DNA of 64,000 bases. It comes from Pseudoxanthomonas broegbernensis (GTDB lineage Bacteria; Pseudomonadota; Gammaproteobacteria; Xanthomonadales; Xanthomonadaceae). Made by a program: the position numbers and the translations under genes. Under the pieces are notes generated by a model, which searched no databases, was not told where the DNA came from, and was given only the letters and a program-made list of their open reading frames with translations. The stretch spans positions 62,001 to 126,000 of the forward strand of contig NZ_JACHGU010000002.1 of assembly GCF_014202435.1 (NCBI RefSeq), given 5' to 3'. Below are positions 17,153 through 25,200 of this stretch, one piece after another. Within the stretch, counting starts at the first letter, position 1, and each line of letters begins with the position of its first letter.

Positions 17153-17626
17153 ATGGCCTACAACAAAGACGAAATCCGCGGCGTCATGATCCAGGTGGGA
17201 GGCGAGCGCCTGCTGCTGCCCAACGCGACCGTCGCCGAGGTGATGGCGCGGGTGCCGGTGCAGCCCATCCCGGGCGCGCCCGACTGGCTGTCCGGCCAGA
17301 TCGAATGGCACGGCTGGAGCGTGCCGCTGGTGGCGTTCTCGCGCCTGGCCGGCCTGGGCGAGGAACCGGCCGCGCGCAACAACCGCGTGATCGTGCTCAA
17401 GGGCATGGGCGGCGACGAGGCCCTGCCGTACGTGGCGCTGCAGACCGCCTCGTTCCCGCAGTTGGTGTCGGTGCCGCGCGACAGCCTGCTGGCCGACGCC
17501 TCGGAAGAGGAACTGCCGCGCGGCGTGCAGATGCGCGTGCTGCTGGGCGAGCAGGGTGCGCTGTTGCCGGACCTGGAAAGCGTGGAGCGCCTGGTCGGCG
17601 AGGCGCTGGCCGCCGCCGCGGCGTGA
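17153..17626 (+). CDS. chpC: CheW-like protein ChpC
   Basis: This 157-residue CheW-domain protein is the last gene of the operon. CheW features are GVMIQVGGERLLLPNATVAEV near the start, IPGAPDWLSGQIEWHGWSVPL and NRVIVLKGMG. In Pseudomonas ChpC is a second coupling protein linking extra chemoreceptors to ChpA. It follows chpB after 23 bases, with GGAG upstream of the ATG. No methyltransferase gene (pilK) or chpDE genes are found around it. Named by position as well as by domain. Confidence 0.82.
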   Translation: MAYNKDEIRGVMIQVGGERLLLPNATVAEVMARVPVQPIPGAPDWLSGQIEWHGWSVPLVAFSRLAGLGEEPAARNNRVIVLKGMGGDEALPYVALQTASFPQLVSVPRDSLLADASEEELPRGVQMRVLLGEQGALLPDLESVERLVGEALAAAAA

Positions 17627-17992
17627 GGTTTCGCCTCGTTCCTCCTGTTCGGTAACCGCAACGGCAGCGATCCGCATCGGCGTCGGACGGGGCCGCCATG
17701 TCCAGGGGGCGTGGCCCGCCCCTCGGGACGGCCTCCTGTCTTTACTCGGGGCCGTGGCACATCCAGGGGCCACTTGGGCCATGCCCCCCGGGCACGACGG
17801 CCTCTGCGACACCTGGGCTCGTGACTTCGATTGCAGCGGCGGCGCCGGGGCCTGCCTGCACGACCGACCCCGCCGACACTGGTCGATCTCTCCGTTAGGA
17901 GCGTCCTCGGGCGCGATGCCGTTCGCGGAGATCCGGAGCACCCAGGAAGGGCGTCGCGCCCGGGGACGCTGCTTGTCCTCGCTACGGGCCGC
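17627..17992. other. Intergenic block with degenerate tandem repeat and inverted repeat
   Basis: This 366-base stretch separates the convergent chpC and rsmE genes. No credible gene is seen. Two imperfect copies of a unit of about 50-60 bases, each starting CGGGGCCG and ending ACGGCCTC plus a few bases, lie at 17689-17740 and 17747-17810. An inverted repeat follows at 17901-17921 and 17949-17969. No T-run marks a clear terminator, although the foldback could stop transcription from either side. Confidence 0.5.
17901..17969. repeat. 21-bp inverted repeat between convergent chpC and rsmE
   Basis: The left arm GCGTCCTCGGGCGCGATGCC (17901-17920) pairs with the right arm (17949-17969, core GCGTCGCGCCCGGGGACGC) over about 20 positions with two non-Watson-Crick sites, around a loop of about 28 bases. 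It could act as a two-way terminator or be a decayed repeat element. Confidence 0.6.
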
Positions 17993-18727
17993 CTACAGAT
18001 CGCCGAAACGCGCCTGCAACGCCGCGATCGCGGCCAGCCCCGCGGTCTCGGTGCGCAGCACCCGCGGCCCCAGGCGCAGGCCGGCGAACCCGGCCGCATG
18101 CAGGACCTCGCGGTCGCGCGGCGACCAGCCGCCCTCCGGGCCGATGGCCACGCAGACCGTGTTCCCGGCCGGGGCCGCCAGCGCGTCGAGCCGGTGCTCG
18201 CCCCGCGGGTCCAGCACCAAGCGCGGCCCGTCCACGTCCAGGCCGCGCGCGGCCGCGTCCAGCGCGGCGGGCGGCGACAGCGTCGGCAGCCGCGCGCGTC
18301 CGCACTGCTCGCATGCCGACTCGACCACGCTGCGCCAGTGCGCCATCCGCTTCTGCGCGCGCTCGGCGTCCAGCTTCACCTCGGTGCGCTCGCCCGAGGC
18401 CGGCACGATGCCGGCCACGCCCAGCTCGGTGGCCTTCTGCAGGATCAGGTCCATCTTCTCACCGCGCGCGATGCCCTGCAGCAGCACGATCCGCAGCGGC
18501 GATTCGCCGTCGACCTCGCGGGCCGACACGACCTCCGCGCGGACCTGTCGCCGGTCCGCGGCCAGCAGCCGCGCCGCATAGTCGCGGCCGTCGCCGTTGA
18601 ACAGCACGCAGGCATCGCCCTGGCGCAGGCGCAGCACCCGGGTCAGGTGCGCGGCGGCGCGCTCGGGCAGGACCACCTCGGCGCCGGCATCCAGCGCCAG
18701 GTCCACGTGGCAGCGGGTCAGGCGCAT
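17993..18727 (-). CDS. rsmE: 16S rRNA (uracil-1498-N3)-methyltransferase
   Basis: This 244-residue SPOUT-family enzyme methylates U1498 of 16S rRNA. An N-terminal PUA-like part includes AAAHLTRVLRLRQGD and VLFNGDGRDY. The knotted S-adenosylmethionine site is visible in VAIGPEGGWSPRDREVL and LGPRVLRTETAGLAAIAAL. Its ATG lies ten bases inside the 3' end of bioA, so the two genes overlap and are transcribed together. The same bioA-rsmE pairing is known in Pseudomonas. Confidence 0.95.
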   Translation of the reverse strand: MRLTRCHVDLALDAGAEVVLPERAAAHLTRVLRLRQGDACVLFNGDGRDYAARLLAADRRQVRAEVVSAREVDGESPLRIVLLQGIARGEKMDLILQKATELGVAGIVPASGERTEVKLDAERAQKRMAHWRSVVESACEQCGRARLPTLSPPAALDAAARGLDVDGPRLVLDPRGEHRLDALAAPAGNTVCVAIGPEGGWSPRDREVLHAAGFAGLRLGPRVLRTETAGLAAIAALQARFGDL

Positions 18728-20109
18728 GCGGTGGCGTCCTCGATGGCGGCACCGGTAGCCTCGGCCAGCAGCCGCAGTTGCGCATCGTCCACGCAGTAGG
18801 GCGGCATCCAGTACAGCACGTCGCCCAGCGGCCGCAGCAGCACGCCGCGCTCCAGCGCGGCGCGGTAGGCGCGCAGGCCCACGCGCAGCGCGGGGTCGAA
18901 CGGGGTGGCGCGGTCGCCGCCGCGGGTCAGCTCGAAGGCCAGCACCATGCCGGCCTGGCGCAGGTCGGCCACGTGCGGGTGCGCGGCCAGCGGCGCGGCC
19001 AGTTCGGCCATCCGCGCGGCGGTTGCGCGGTTGCGTTCCAGCACGCCATCGCTGGCGAAGATGTCCAGCGAGGCCAGCGCGGCGGCGCAGGCCAGCGGGT
19101 TGCCGGTATAGCTGTGCGAATGCAGGAAGGCGCGCTCGCGCGAATCGTCCAGGAAGCCGTCGTACAGCATCTGGGTGGCCAGCACCGCCGACAGCGGCAG
19201 GAAGCCGCCGGTCAGGCCCTTGGACAGGCACATCAGGTCCGGGGCGATGCCGGCCTGCTCGCAGGCGAACATCGTGCCGGTGCGGCCGAAGCCCGTGGCG
19301 ACCTCGTCGGCGACCAGGAATGCGCCGCTGGCGTCGCACAGCTCGCGCACGCGGCGCAGGTAGGCGGCGTCGTGCATGCGCATGCCGCCGGCGCATTGCA
19401 GGCGCGGCTCCAGGATCACCGCGCAGATCTCGCCCGGGTGGCGGTCGAACAGGTCGGCCAGCGCATCGGCTGCGCGCTGCGCACACTGTGCCGGGCTTTC
19501 GCCGGGAGCGGCCTGGTACGCGTCCGGCGAGGGCGTGAACAGCGCCTGCGCCAGTAGCGGCGCGTACACCCGCCGATACAGCGGCACGTCGCCCACCGCC
19601 AGCGCGCCGAGGGTCTCGCCGTGGTAGCCGTTCTCCAGGGCGACGAATTTCGTGCGCCGGGCCTCGCCGCGGTTGCGGAACCAGTGGAAGGCCATCTTCA
19701 GCGCCACCTCCACGCCGGCCGAACCGTTGTCGGCGTAGAAGACCTTGGCCAGCGGCGCCCGGCCTTCCTGGCGCGGGGCGATGGCCAGCAGGCGCTCGGC
19801 CAGTTCGACCGCCGGCGCGTGGGAAAAGCCGGCCAGGATCACCTGTTCCAGCACCCCGGCCTGGCGGGCGATGGCCTGCGCGATGCGCGGTTCGGCATGG
19901 CCGTGCAGGTTGGTCCACCAACTGCTGATCCCGTCCAGGTAGCGGCGGCCGTCGTACCCGAACAGCCAGGCGCCCTCGCCGCGCTCGACCGGCACCAGCG
20001 GCAGCACGTCCGGGTGCTCGCGCATCTGCGTACACGGGTGCCAGAGCACGGCCAGGTCGCGTTCGCGCCATCGGCGCGCGGACTCCTGCAACGATGGGTC
20101 TGTTAGCAT
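18718..20109 (-). CDS. bioA: Adenosylmethionine-8-amino-7-oxononanoate aminotransferase
   Basis: This 463-residue PLP enzyme makes 7,8-diaminononanoate with S-adenosylmethionine as amino donor, the third-last step of biotin synthesis. Family marks are LWHPCTQM near residue 22, DGISSWWTNLHGH (59-71), FADN-type FYADNGSAGVE, HGETLGAL, and the PLP-binding lysine K297 in CLSKGLTGG. HSHSYTGNPLACAAA is also typical of BioA. It diverges from nudE with 68 bases between the starts and overlaps rsmE downstream. Other biotin genes are not in the window. Confidence 0.96.
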   Translation of the reverse strand: MLTDPSLQESARRWRERDLAVLWHPCTQMREHPDVLPLVPVERGEGAWLFGYDGRRYLDGISSWWTNLHGHAEPRIAQAIARQAGVLEQVILAGFSHAPAVELAERLLAIAPRQEGRAPLAKVFYADNGSAGVEVALKMAFHWFRNRGEARRTKFVALENGYHGETLGALAVGDVPLYRRVYAPLLAQALFTPSPDAYQAAPGESPAQCAQRAADALADLFDRHPGEICAVILEPRLQCAGGMRMHDAAYLRRVRELCDASGAFLVADEVATGFGRTGTMFACEQAGIAPDLMCLSKGLTGGFLPLSAVLATQMLYDGFLDDSRERAFLHSHSYTGNPLACAAALASLDIFASDGVLERNRATAARMAELAAPLAAHPHVADLRQAGMVLAFELTRGGDRATPFDPALRVGLRAYRAALERGVLLRPLGDVLYWMPPYCVDDAQLRLLAEATGAAIEDATACA

Positions 20110-20177
20110 TCCGGTTTCATGAGCACGTCCCAGTATCCCGCCATCATATCGGCCCGATCGCGGCCGCGCCGTGGGCG

Positions 20178-20729
20178 ATGCCGGTGAGCCGCCGCCTTCC
20201 CGTCATCCACGGGGTCACCAGCGGCGAGGCGGGCCCGTACCGGCTGGAGCGACTGGACCTGGAGTTCTCCAACGGGGAGCGCCGCCTGTTCGAGCGCATG
20301 GTCGCGCGCGGGCACGGGGCGGTGGTGGTGGTGCCGATGCTCGACGACGAGACCGTGCTGCTCGTGCGCGAGTACGCCGCCGGCGTGCACCGCTATGAGC
20401 TGGGCCTGGTCAAGGGCAGGATCGACGCGGGCGAGACGCCGGAACAGGCCGCCGACCGCGAGCTCAAGGAGGAGGCCGGCCACGGCGCGCGCCGGTTGGA
20501 CGTGCTGCGCCCGCTGACCCTGGCGCCGACCTACATGAACCATGTCTCGTGGCTGGTGCTGGCACGCGACCTCTATCCCGAGAAGCTGCCCGGCGACGAG
20601 CCGGAAGAACTCGATGTCATCCCCTGGAAATTGCAGGAGCTGGACAAACTGATGTTGCGAGAGGATTTTTCCGAGGGGCGCTCGCTGGCGGCGCTGTTCA
20701 TCGTTCGCGAATGGCTGGGCCGGCGATGA
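20178..20729 (+). CDS. nudE: ADP compounds hydrolase NudE (Nudix)
   Basis: This 183-residue Nudix hydrolase would cleave ADP-ribose, NADH and diadenosine polyphosphates. The Nudix box GRIDAGE, seven residues, then RELKEEAGHG is intact. It resembles E. coli NudE along its length: LDLEFSNGERRLFERM, LLVREYAAGVHRYELGLVKG and the C-terminal LAALFIVREWL. The frame is open 28 codons further upstream, but that part overlaps the bioA promoter side and has poor codon use, so the ATG at 20178 is chosen. It overlaps cysQ by ATGA. nudE-cysQ is a conserved pair in Pseudomonas. Confidence 0.92.
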   Translation: MPVSRRLPVIHGVTSGEAGPYRLERLDLEFSNGERRLFERMVARGHGAVVVVPMLDDETVLLVREYAAGVHRYELGLVKGRIDAGETPEQAADRELKEEAGHGARRLDVLRPLTLAPTYMNHVSWLVLARDLYPEKLPGDEPEELDVIPWKLQELDKLMLREDFSEGRSLAALFIVREWLGRR

Positions 20730-21523
20730 TCCGCATCACCGCGGACCTGCGCGAAACCGTCATCGCCATCGCCCGCCAGGCCGGCGCGGCGATCATGGAG
20801 GTCTACTCCGGCGCCTTCGATGTGTCGCACAAGGACGACGCCAGCCCGCTCACCGCCGCCGACCTGGCCGCGCACCGGATCATCGTCGAGGGCCTGGAGC
20901 GGTTGACCCCGGACCTGCCGGTGCTGTCGGAGGAGTCGGCCCAGGTGCCGTGGGAGACGCGCCGCCACTGGCCGACCTACTGGCTGGTGGACCCGCTGGA
21001 CGGCACCCGCGAGTTCGTCAAGCGCAACGGCGAGTTCAGCGTGAACATCGCCCTGATCGACCAGGGCGCGCCGGTGCTGGGCGTGGTCCAGGCGCCGGTG
21101 GGCGAACAGGTGTGGCACGCGGTGCGCGGCGAGTACGCCTACCGCCGCGACGGGCACCGCGACCAGTCGCTGCGCGTGCGAGCGCCGGCCACCGCGCCGC
21201 TGCGGGTGGCGGCCAGCCGATCGCACCGCGACGCGCGCACCCAGGGCGTGCTGGACAGGATGGGAGACATCGAGGAGATGGCGCTGGGCTCCTCGCTCAA
21301 GTTCTGCCGCATCGCCGAAGGGGGCATGGACGCGTATCCGCGCTTCGGCCCGACCTCGGAATGGGATACCGCCGCGGGGCAGTGCGTGCTGCATGCGGCC
21401 GGCGGCGTGCTGCTGGCCACGCAGACCGGCAAGCCGTTCCGCTACAACCGGCGCGAGTCCCTGCTCAACGGCGACTTCATCGCCCTGGGCGACCCGGACC
21501 TGCCCTGGCGCGACTGGCTGTAG
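20726..21523 (+). CDS. cysQ: 3'(2'),5'-bisphosphate nucleotidase CysQ
   Basis: This 265-residue member of the inositol-monophosphatase fold removes the 3'-phosphate from PAP, the by-product of sulfate assimilation. Metal-binding motifs are LSEESA near residue 71, DPLDGTREFVKRNGEF near residue 90, and SEWDTAAGQCVLHAAGG in the C-terminal half. The ATG overlaps the nudE stop codon (ATGA), so translation is coupled. It converges on dps, with a hairpin in the short gap between them. Confidence 0.95.
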   Translation: MIRITADLRETVIAIARQAGAAIMEVYSGAFDVSHKDDASPLTAADLAAHRIIVEGLERLTPDLPVLSEESAQVPWETRRHWPTYWLVDPLDGTREFVKRNGEFSVNIALIDQGAPVLGVVQAPVGEQVWHAVRGEYAYRRDGHRDQSLRVRAPATAPLRVAASRSHRDARTQGVLDRMGDIEEMALGSSLKFCRIAEGGMDAYPRFGPTSEWDTAAGQCVLHAAGGVLLATQTGKPFRYNRRESLLNGDFIALGDPDLPWRDWL

Positions 21524-21540
21524 GCCGCCGCGCGTCGCGC

Positions 21541-21566
21541 GTCCCTTCCACCACACGCGAAGGGAC
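21541..21566. terminator. Hairpin between convergent cysQ and dps
   Basis: GTCCCTTC (21541-21548) pairs perfectly with GAAGGGAC (21559-21566) around a 10-base loop. Flanking GC-rich arms (GCCGCC and GGCGGC) may extend it. No clear T-run follows on either strand, so it is a weak-form two-way terminator by position. Confidence 0.5.
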
Positions 21567-21583
21567 GGCGGCGCGGCCCTTCG

Positions 21584-22135
21584 TCACTCCAGCAGCGAGC
21601 GCAGCATCCAGGCGTACTTCTCGTGGGTCTGCAGGCGCTGGGTCAGCAGGTCCACCGAGGGGTCGTCGCCGGCGTCGTCGGCCGTCTGCAGCACGCCGCG
21701 CGCGGTGCGGCACACCGCCTCGTTGCCGGCCACGAGCTGCTTGACCATGCCCTTCCAGTCCGGCACGCCGCTGGCGCCGGGCTCCTCGCGGATCGAGGTC
21801 AGGCGGGTGAACTTGGCATAGGAGCCGGGCGCGTTGAAGCCCAGCGCGCGGATGCGCTCGGCGACGTCGTCCAGCGCCGCCCACTGCTCGGTGTATTGGG
21901 CCTCGAACATGTTGTGCAGCGAATTGAACATCGGCCCGGTGACGTTCCAGTGGAAATTGTGGGTCTTGAGGTAAAGGGTGAAGGCATCGGCGAGGAAGTG
22001 CGACAGGCCTTCGGCGATCTCCTTGCGGTCGTCGTTGGCGATGCCGATGTCGATCCGCGAGGTCGAGGCGACCGGGTCCAGCGCCTTGGGCTTGGCGGCT
22101 GACGTCTTGTTCTTGGGGGTGCTGCTCTTGGCCAT
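21584..22135 (-). CDS. dps: Dps family DNA-binding ferritin-like protein
   Basis: This 183-residue protein forms dodecamers that store iron and protect DNA under oxidative or starvation stress. The ferroxidase-centre residues are seen in LKTHNFHWNVTGPMF and, further on, FEAQYTEQWAALDDVAERIR, as in the Dps family. A lysine-rich N-terminal tail (KSSTPKNKTSAAKPK) fits DNA binding. A perfect AAGGAGT ribosome binding site precedes the ATG at 22135. It diverges from hrpA and has a sigma-70-like promoter at 22181-22209. I see no definite OxyR site. Confidence 0.95.
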   Translation of the reverse strand: MAKSSTPKNKTSAAKPKALDPVASTSRIDIGIANDDRKEIAEGLSHFLADAFTLYLKTHNFHWNVTGPMFNSLHNMFEAQYTEQWAALDDVAERIRALGFNAPGSYAKFTRLTSIREEPGASGVPDWKGMVKQLVAGNEAVCRTARGVLQTADDAGDDPSVDLLTQRLQTHEKYAWMLRSLLE

Positions 22136-22180
22136 GAACGACTCCTTGGATGGAAACCACAGGGAACAGATGGGGCTGCG

Positions 22181-22209
22181 ACAATAGAGAGTAAACCCCC
22201 ATGCGTCAT
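22181..22209 (-). promoter_or_regulatory. Putative dps promoter
   Basis: On the minus strand ATGACG (22209-22204) and TATTGT (22186-22181) are separated by exactly 17 bases. Each matches the sigma-70 consensus at four of six positions. The leader to the dps ATG would be about 40 bases. Confidence 0.45.
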
Positions 22210-22233
22210 ACAGAATTTCACACGGTCCCATAG

Positions 22234-25200
22234 ATGCCCGCGATCCCCGCCGACCTGCGCGATGCCCTGGAATCGGGCCGGCGCGACATCGACCAGGCGC
22301 TGAGCCGGGACCGCGGCCGCCTGCACGGGCTATGGTCGCGCTGGCGCGGCATGCCGGCCGCCGCCGAGCCGCGCGCGCGCTTCGAGCAGGCCCTGGCCGC
22401 CTCGGTCGCGGCCCGCGCCGCCCGCGCGGCCAGCACCCCCCAGGCGACGGTCGACGCCGCCCTGCCCATCGCCGCCGAGGCCGACCGCATCGTCGCCCTG
22501 ATCCGCGACCATCCGGTGGTGGTGGTGGCCGGCGAGACCGGCTCGGGCAAGACCACCCAGTTGCCCAAGCTGTGCCTGGCCGCCGGGCGCGGCGTGGCCG
22601 GCGTCATCGGCTGCACCCAGCCGCGCCGGATCGCCGCCCGCGCGGTGGCCGCGCGCGTGGCCGAGGAACTGAAGACCCCGCCGGGCGGGCTGGTCGGCTA
22701 CCAGGTGCGCTTCACCGACAACGCCGGCCCGGACACCCGGGTCAAGTTCATGACCGACGGCATCCTGCTGGCCGAGATCGCCTCGGACCGCTGGCTGTCG
22801 GCCTACGACACCATCATCGTCGACGAGGCGCACGAGCGCAGCCTCAACATCGACTTCCTGCTCGGCTACCTCAAGGGGTTGCTGCGCAGGCGCGGCGACC
22901 TGAAGCTCATCGTCACCTCGGCCACCATCGACACCGCGCGCTTCTCGCGCCACTTCGACGACGCGCCGGTGGTCGAGGTGGCCGGCCGCGCCTACCCGGT
23001 GGAGGTGCGCTACCGGCCGCCGGACGCGCAGGGCGGGGATGCGGCGCCCGCCACCCGCGCGGGCCCGCCCCTGCCGCCGAAGCGGCCGCCGGGGAGGAAG
23101 GACCCCGATCCCGCCGCCCGCCGCGACCGCGGCGAGCGCGAGCTCGACCCGCTGTCGGCCATGGTTTCGGCCATCGACGAGATCACCGCCGAGGACTCGC
23201 GCGGCGACGTGCTGGTGTTCCTGCCGGGCGAGCGCGAGATCCGCGACCTGCACCGCGCGCTGGAGAAGCGCCAGTACCGCTCCACCGAGGTGCTGCCGCT
23301 GTACGCGCGGCTGTCGGCGCGCGACCAGGACCGGGTGTTCAATCCCGGCCCGCCGCGGCGCATCGTGCTGGCCACCAACGTGGCCGAGACCTCGCTGACC
23401 GTGCCCCGCATCCGCTACGTGGTCGATCCCGGGCAGGCGCGGATCAAGCGCTACAGCCCGCGCTCGAAGATCGACCGCCTGCACGTGGAGCCGATCAGCC
23501 AGGCCAGCGCCGACCAGCGCAAGGGCCGCTGCGGCCGCGTGTCCGAGGGCGTGTGCTACCGCCTGTACGCCGAGGCCGATTTCCGCTCGCGCCCGGAGTT
23601 CACCGACCCGGAGATCCGCCGCTCCAGCCTGGCCGGGGTGATCCTGCGCATGCTGCACCTGGGCCTGGACCGGATCGACGGCCGCGCCCGGGCCAGGGGC
23701 GAACCGGCGCCCGATGCGGACGCGTGGGATTCGTCGCGGGTCGTGGAGAACTTCCCGTTCCTGGAGGCGCCGGACGAACGCGCCATCGCCGACGGCTGGC
23801 AGCAACTGCTGGAGCTGGGCGCCATCGAGGAAGCGGAAGGCCAGGGCCGCCGCCTCACCGCCATCGGCCGGCAGATGGCGCGCCTGCCGGTGGACGTGAA
23901 GCTGGCGCGGATGCTGGTGGCCGCGCAGGCGCACGGCTGCCTGCGGGCGATGCTGCCGATCGCCGCCTTCCTGGGCGTGCAGGATCCGCGCGAGCGCCCG
24001 CCCGATGCGCGCGAGGCCGCCGACAACGCGCATGCGCAGTTCGCCGACGCGCGCTCGGAGTTCGTCGGCATCCTGCGCCTGTGGCAGGCCTACGACGACG
24101 CCCATGGCGAGCTGACCCAGTCCAGGCTGCGCGACTGGTGCGGCAAGCGCTTCCTGGGCTTCCTGCGCATGCGTGAATGGCGCGAGCTGCATCGCCAGCT
24201 CAAGCTGCTGTGCGAGGAACTGGGCTGGCGCGAGGAGCCGCCGGAACAGGCGTTGCAACCGCTGCTGGCCGGCGCGCCGGCGGACCCGCGCGGCGTCGCG
24301 TCGTCGCGGCCTTCCCGCGGCGAACTGCACCGCGCCGCGCGCCTGGCGCGCGAAGGCCGGACGGAGGCGAAGGCCGGGCAAGGCCCCGCGGCGGCTGGTT
24401 CGCCCGTATCCGATGGCAAGCGCAAGGACACGGGCCGGTCGGCGGCCGGTGGCGCGCACGGCGATGGAGCGGCGGCCGCCTCGCGCTTCGGCGCCCGCGA
24501 GCGCGCCCACGCCTACCAGTCCCTGCACCGCGCGTTGATCGCAGGCCTGCCGAGCCAGATCGGCCACCGCACCGAGAAGGGCGACTACCAGGCCCCGCGC
24601 CAGCGCCGCTTCCAACTGTTCCCGGCCTCGCCGCTGGCGAAGGCGGGGCCGTCGAAGGGCGGGCCGCCGTGGGTGCTGGTCGCCACCTTGCTGGACACGC
24701 AGAAGGTGTGGGGCCTGACCGCCGCGGCGATCGAACCGGACTGGGCCATCGCCGAACTGCCGCACCTGCTGGCGCGCCGGCACTTCGACCCGCGCTGGTC
24801 GCGGGCCCAGGGCAACGTGCTGGCCTCCGAGCAGGTCGCCCTGTTCGGCCTGGTGCTGGCGCCCAAGCGGCCGGTGCACTACGGCCGCATCGACCCGGCC
24901 GGCGCCCACGACCTGTTCGTGCGCCAGGCGCTGGCAACCGGCGAGATCGACGCCAGGGCCTCGTTCCTGGCCGCCAACCTCAAGGCCCTGGAACAGGCGC
25001 GCGAGGAGGAAGCCAAGCTGCGCCGCGCCGGTCTCGTCGCCGACGAGGCCTGGCAAGTGCGCTGGTACCTGGACCGGGTGCCGGGCGAGATCCATTCGAC
25101 CGCCGGCCTGGATGCCTGGTACGCCAGGCTGGCCGAGTCGCCGCGCGCATCGCTGCGCTGGTCCATCGCCGACCTGCTGCCGGGCGAGGGCGGACAGGAA

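Noticed and set aside
20094-20177. 28-codon N-terminal extension of nudE
   Set aside because: It overlaps the first codons of the divergent bioA gene and the gap that must hold both promoters. E. coli NudE aligns from near the ATG at 20178.
22141-22233. OxyR or Fur site upstream of dps
   Set aside because: No convincing match to either consensus by eye. Only a modest sigma-70-like promoter could be supported.
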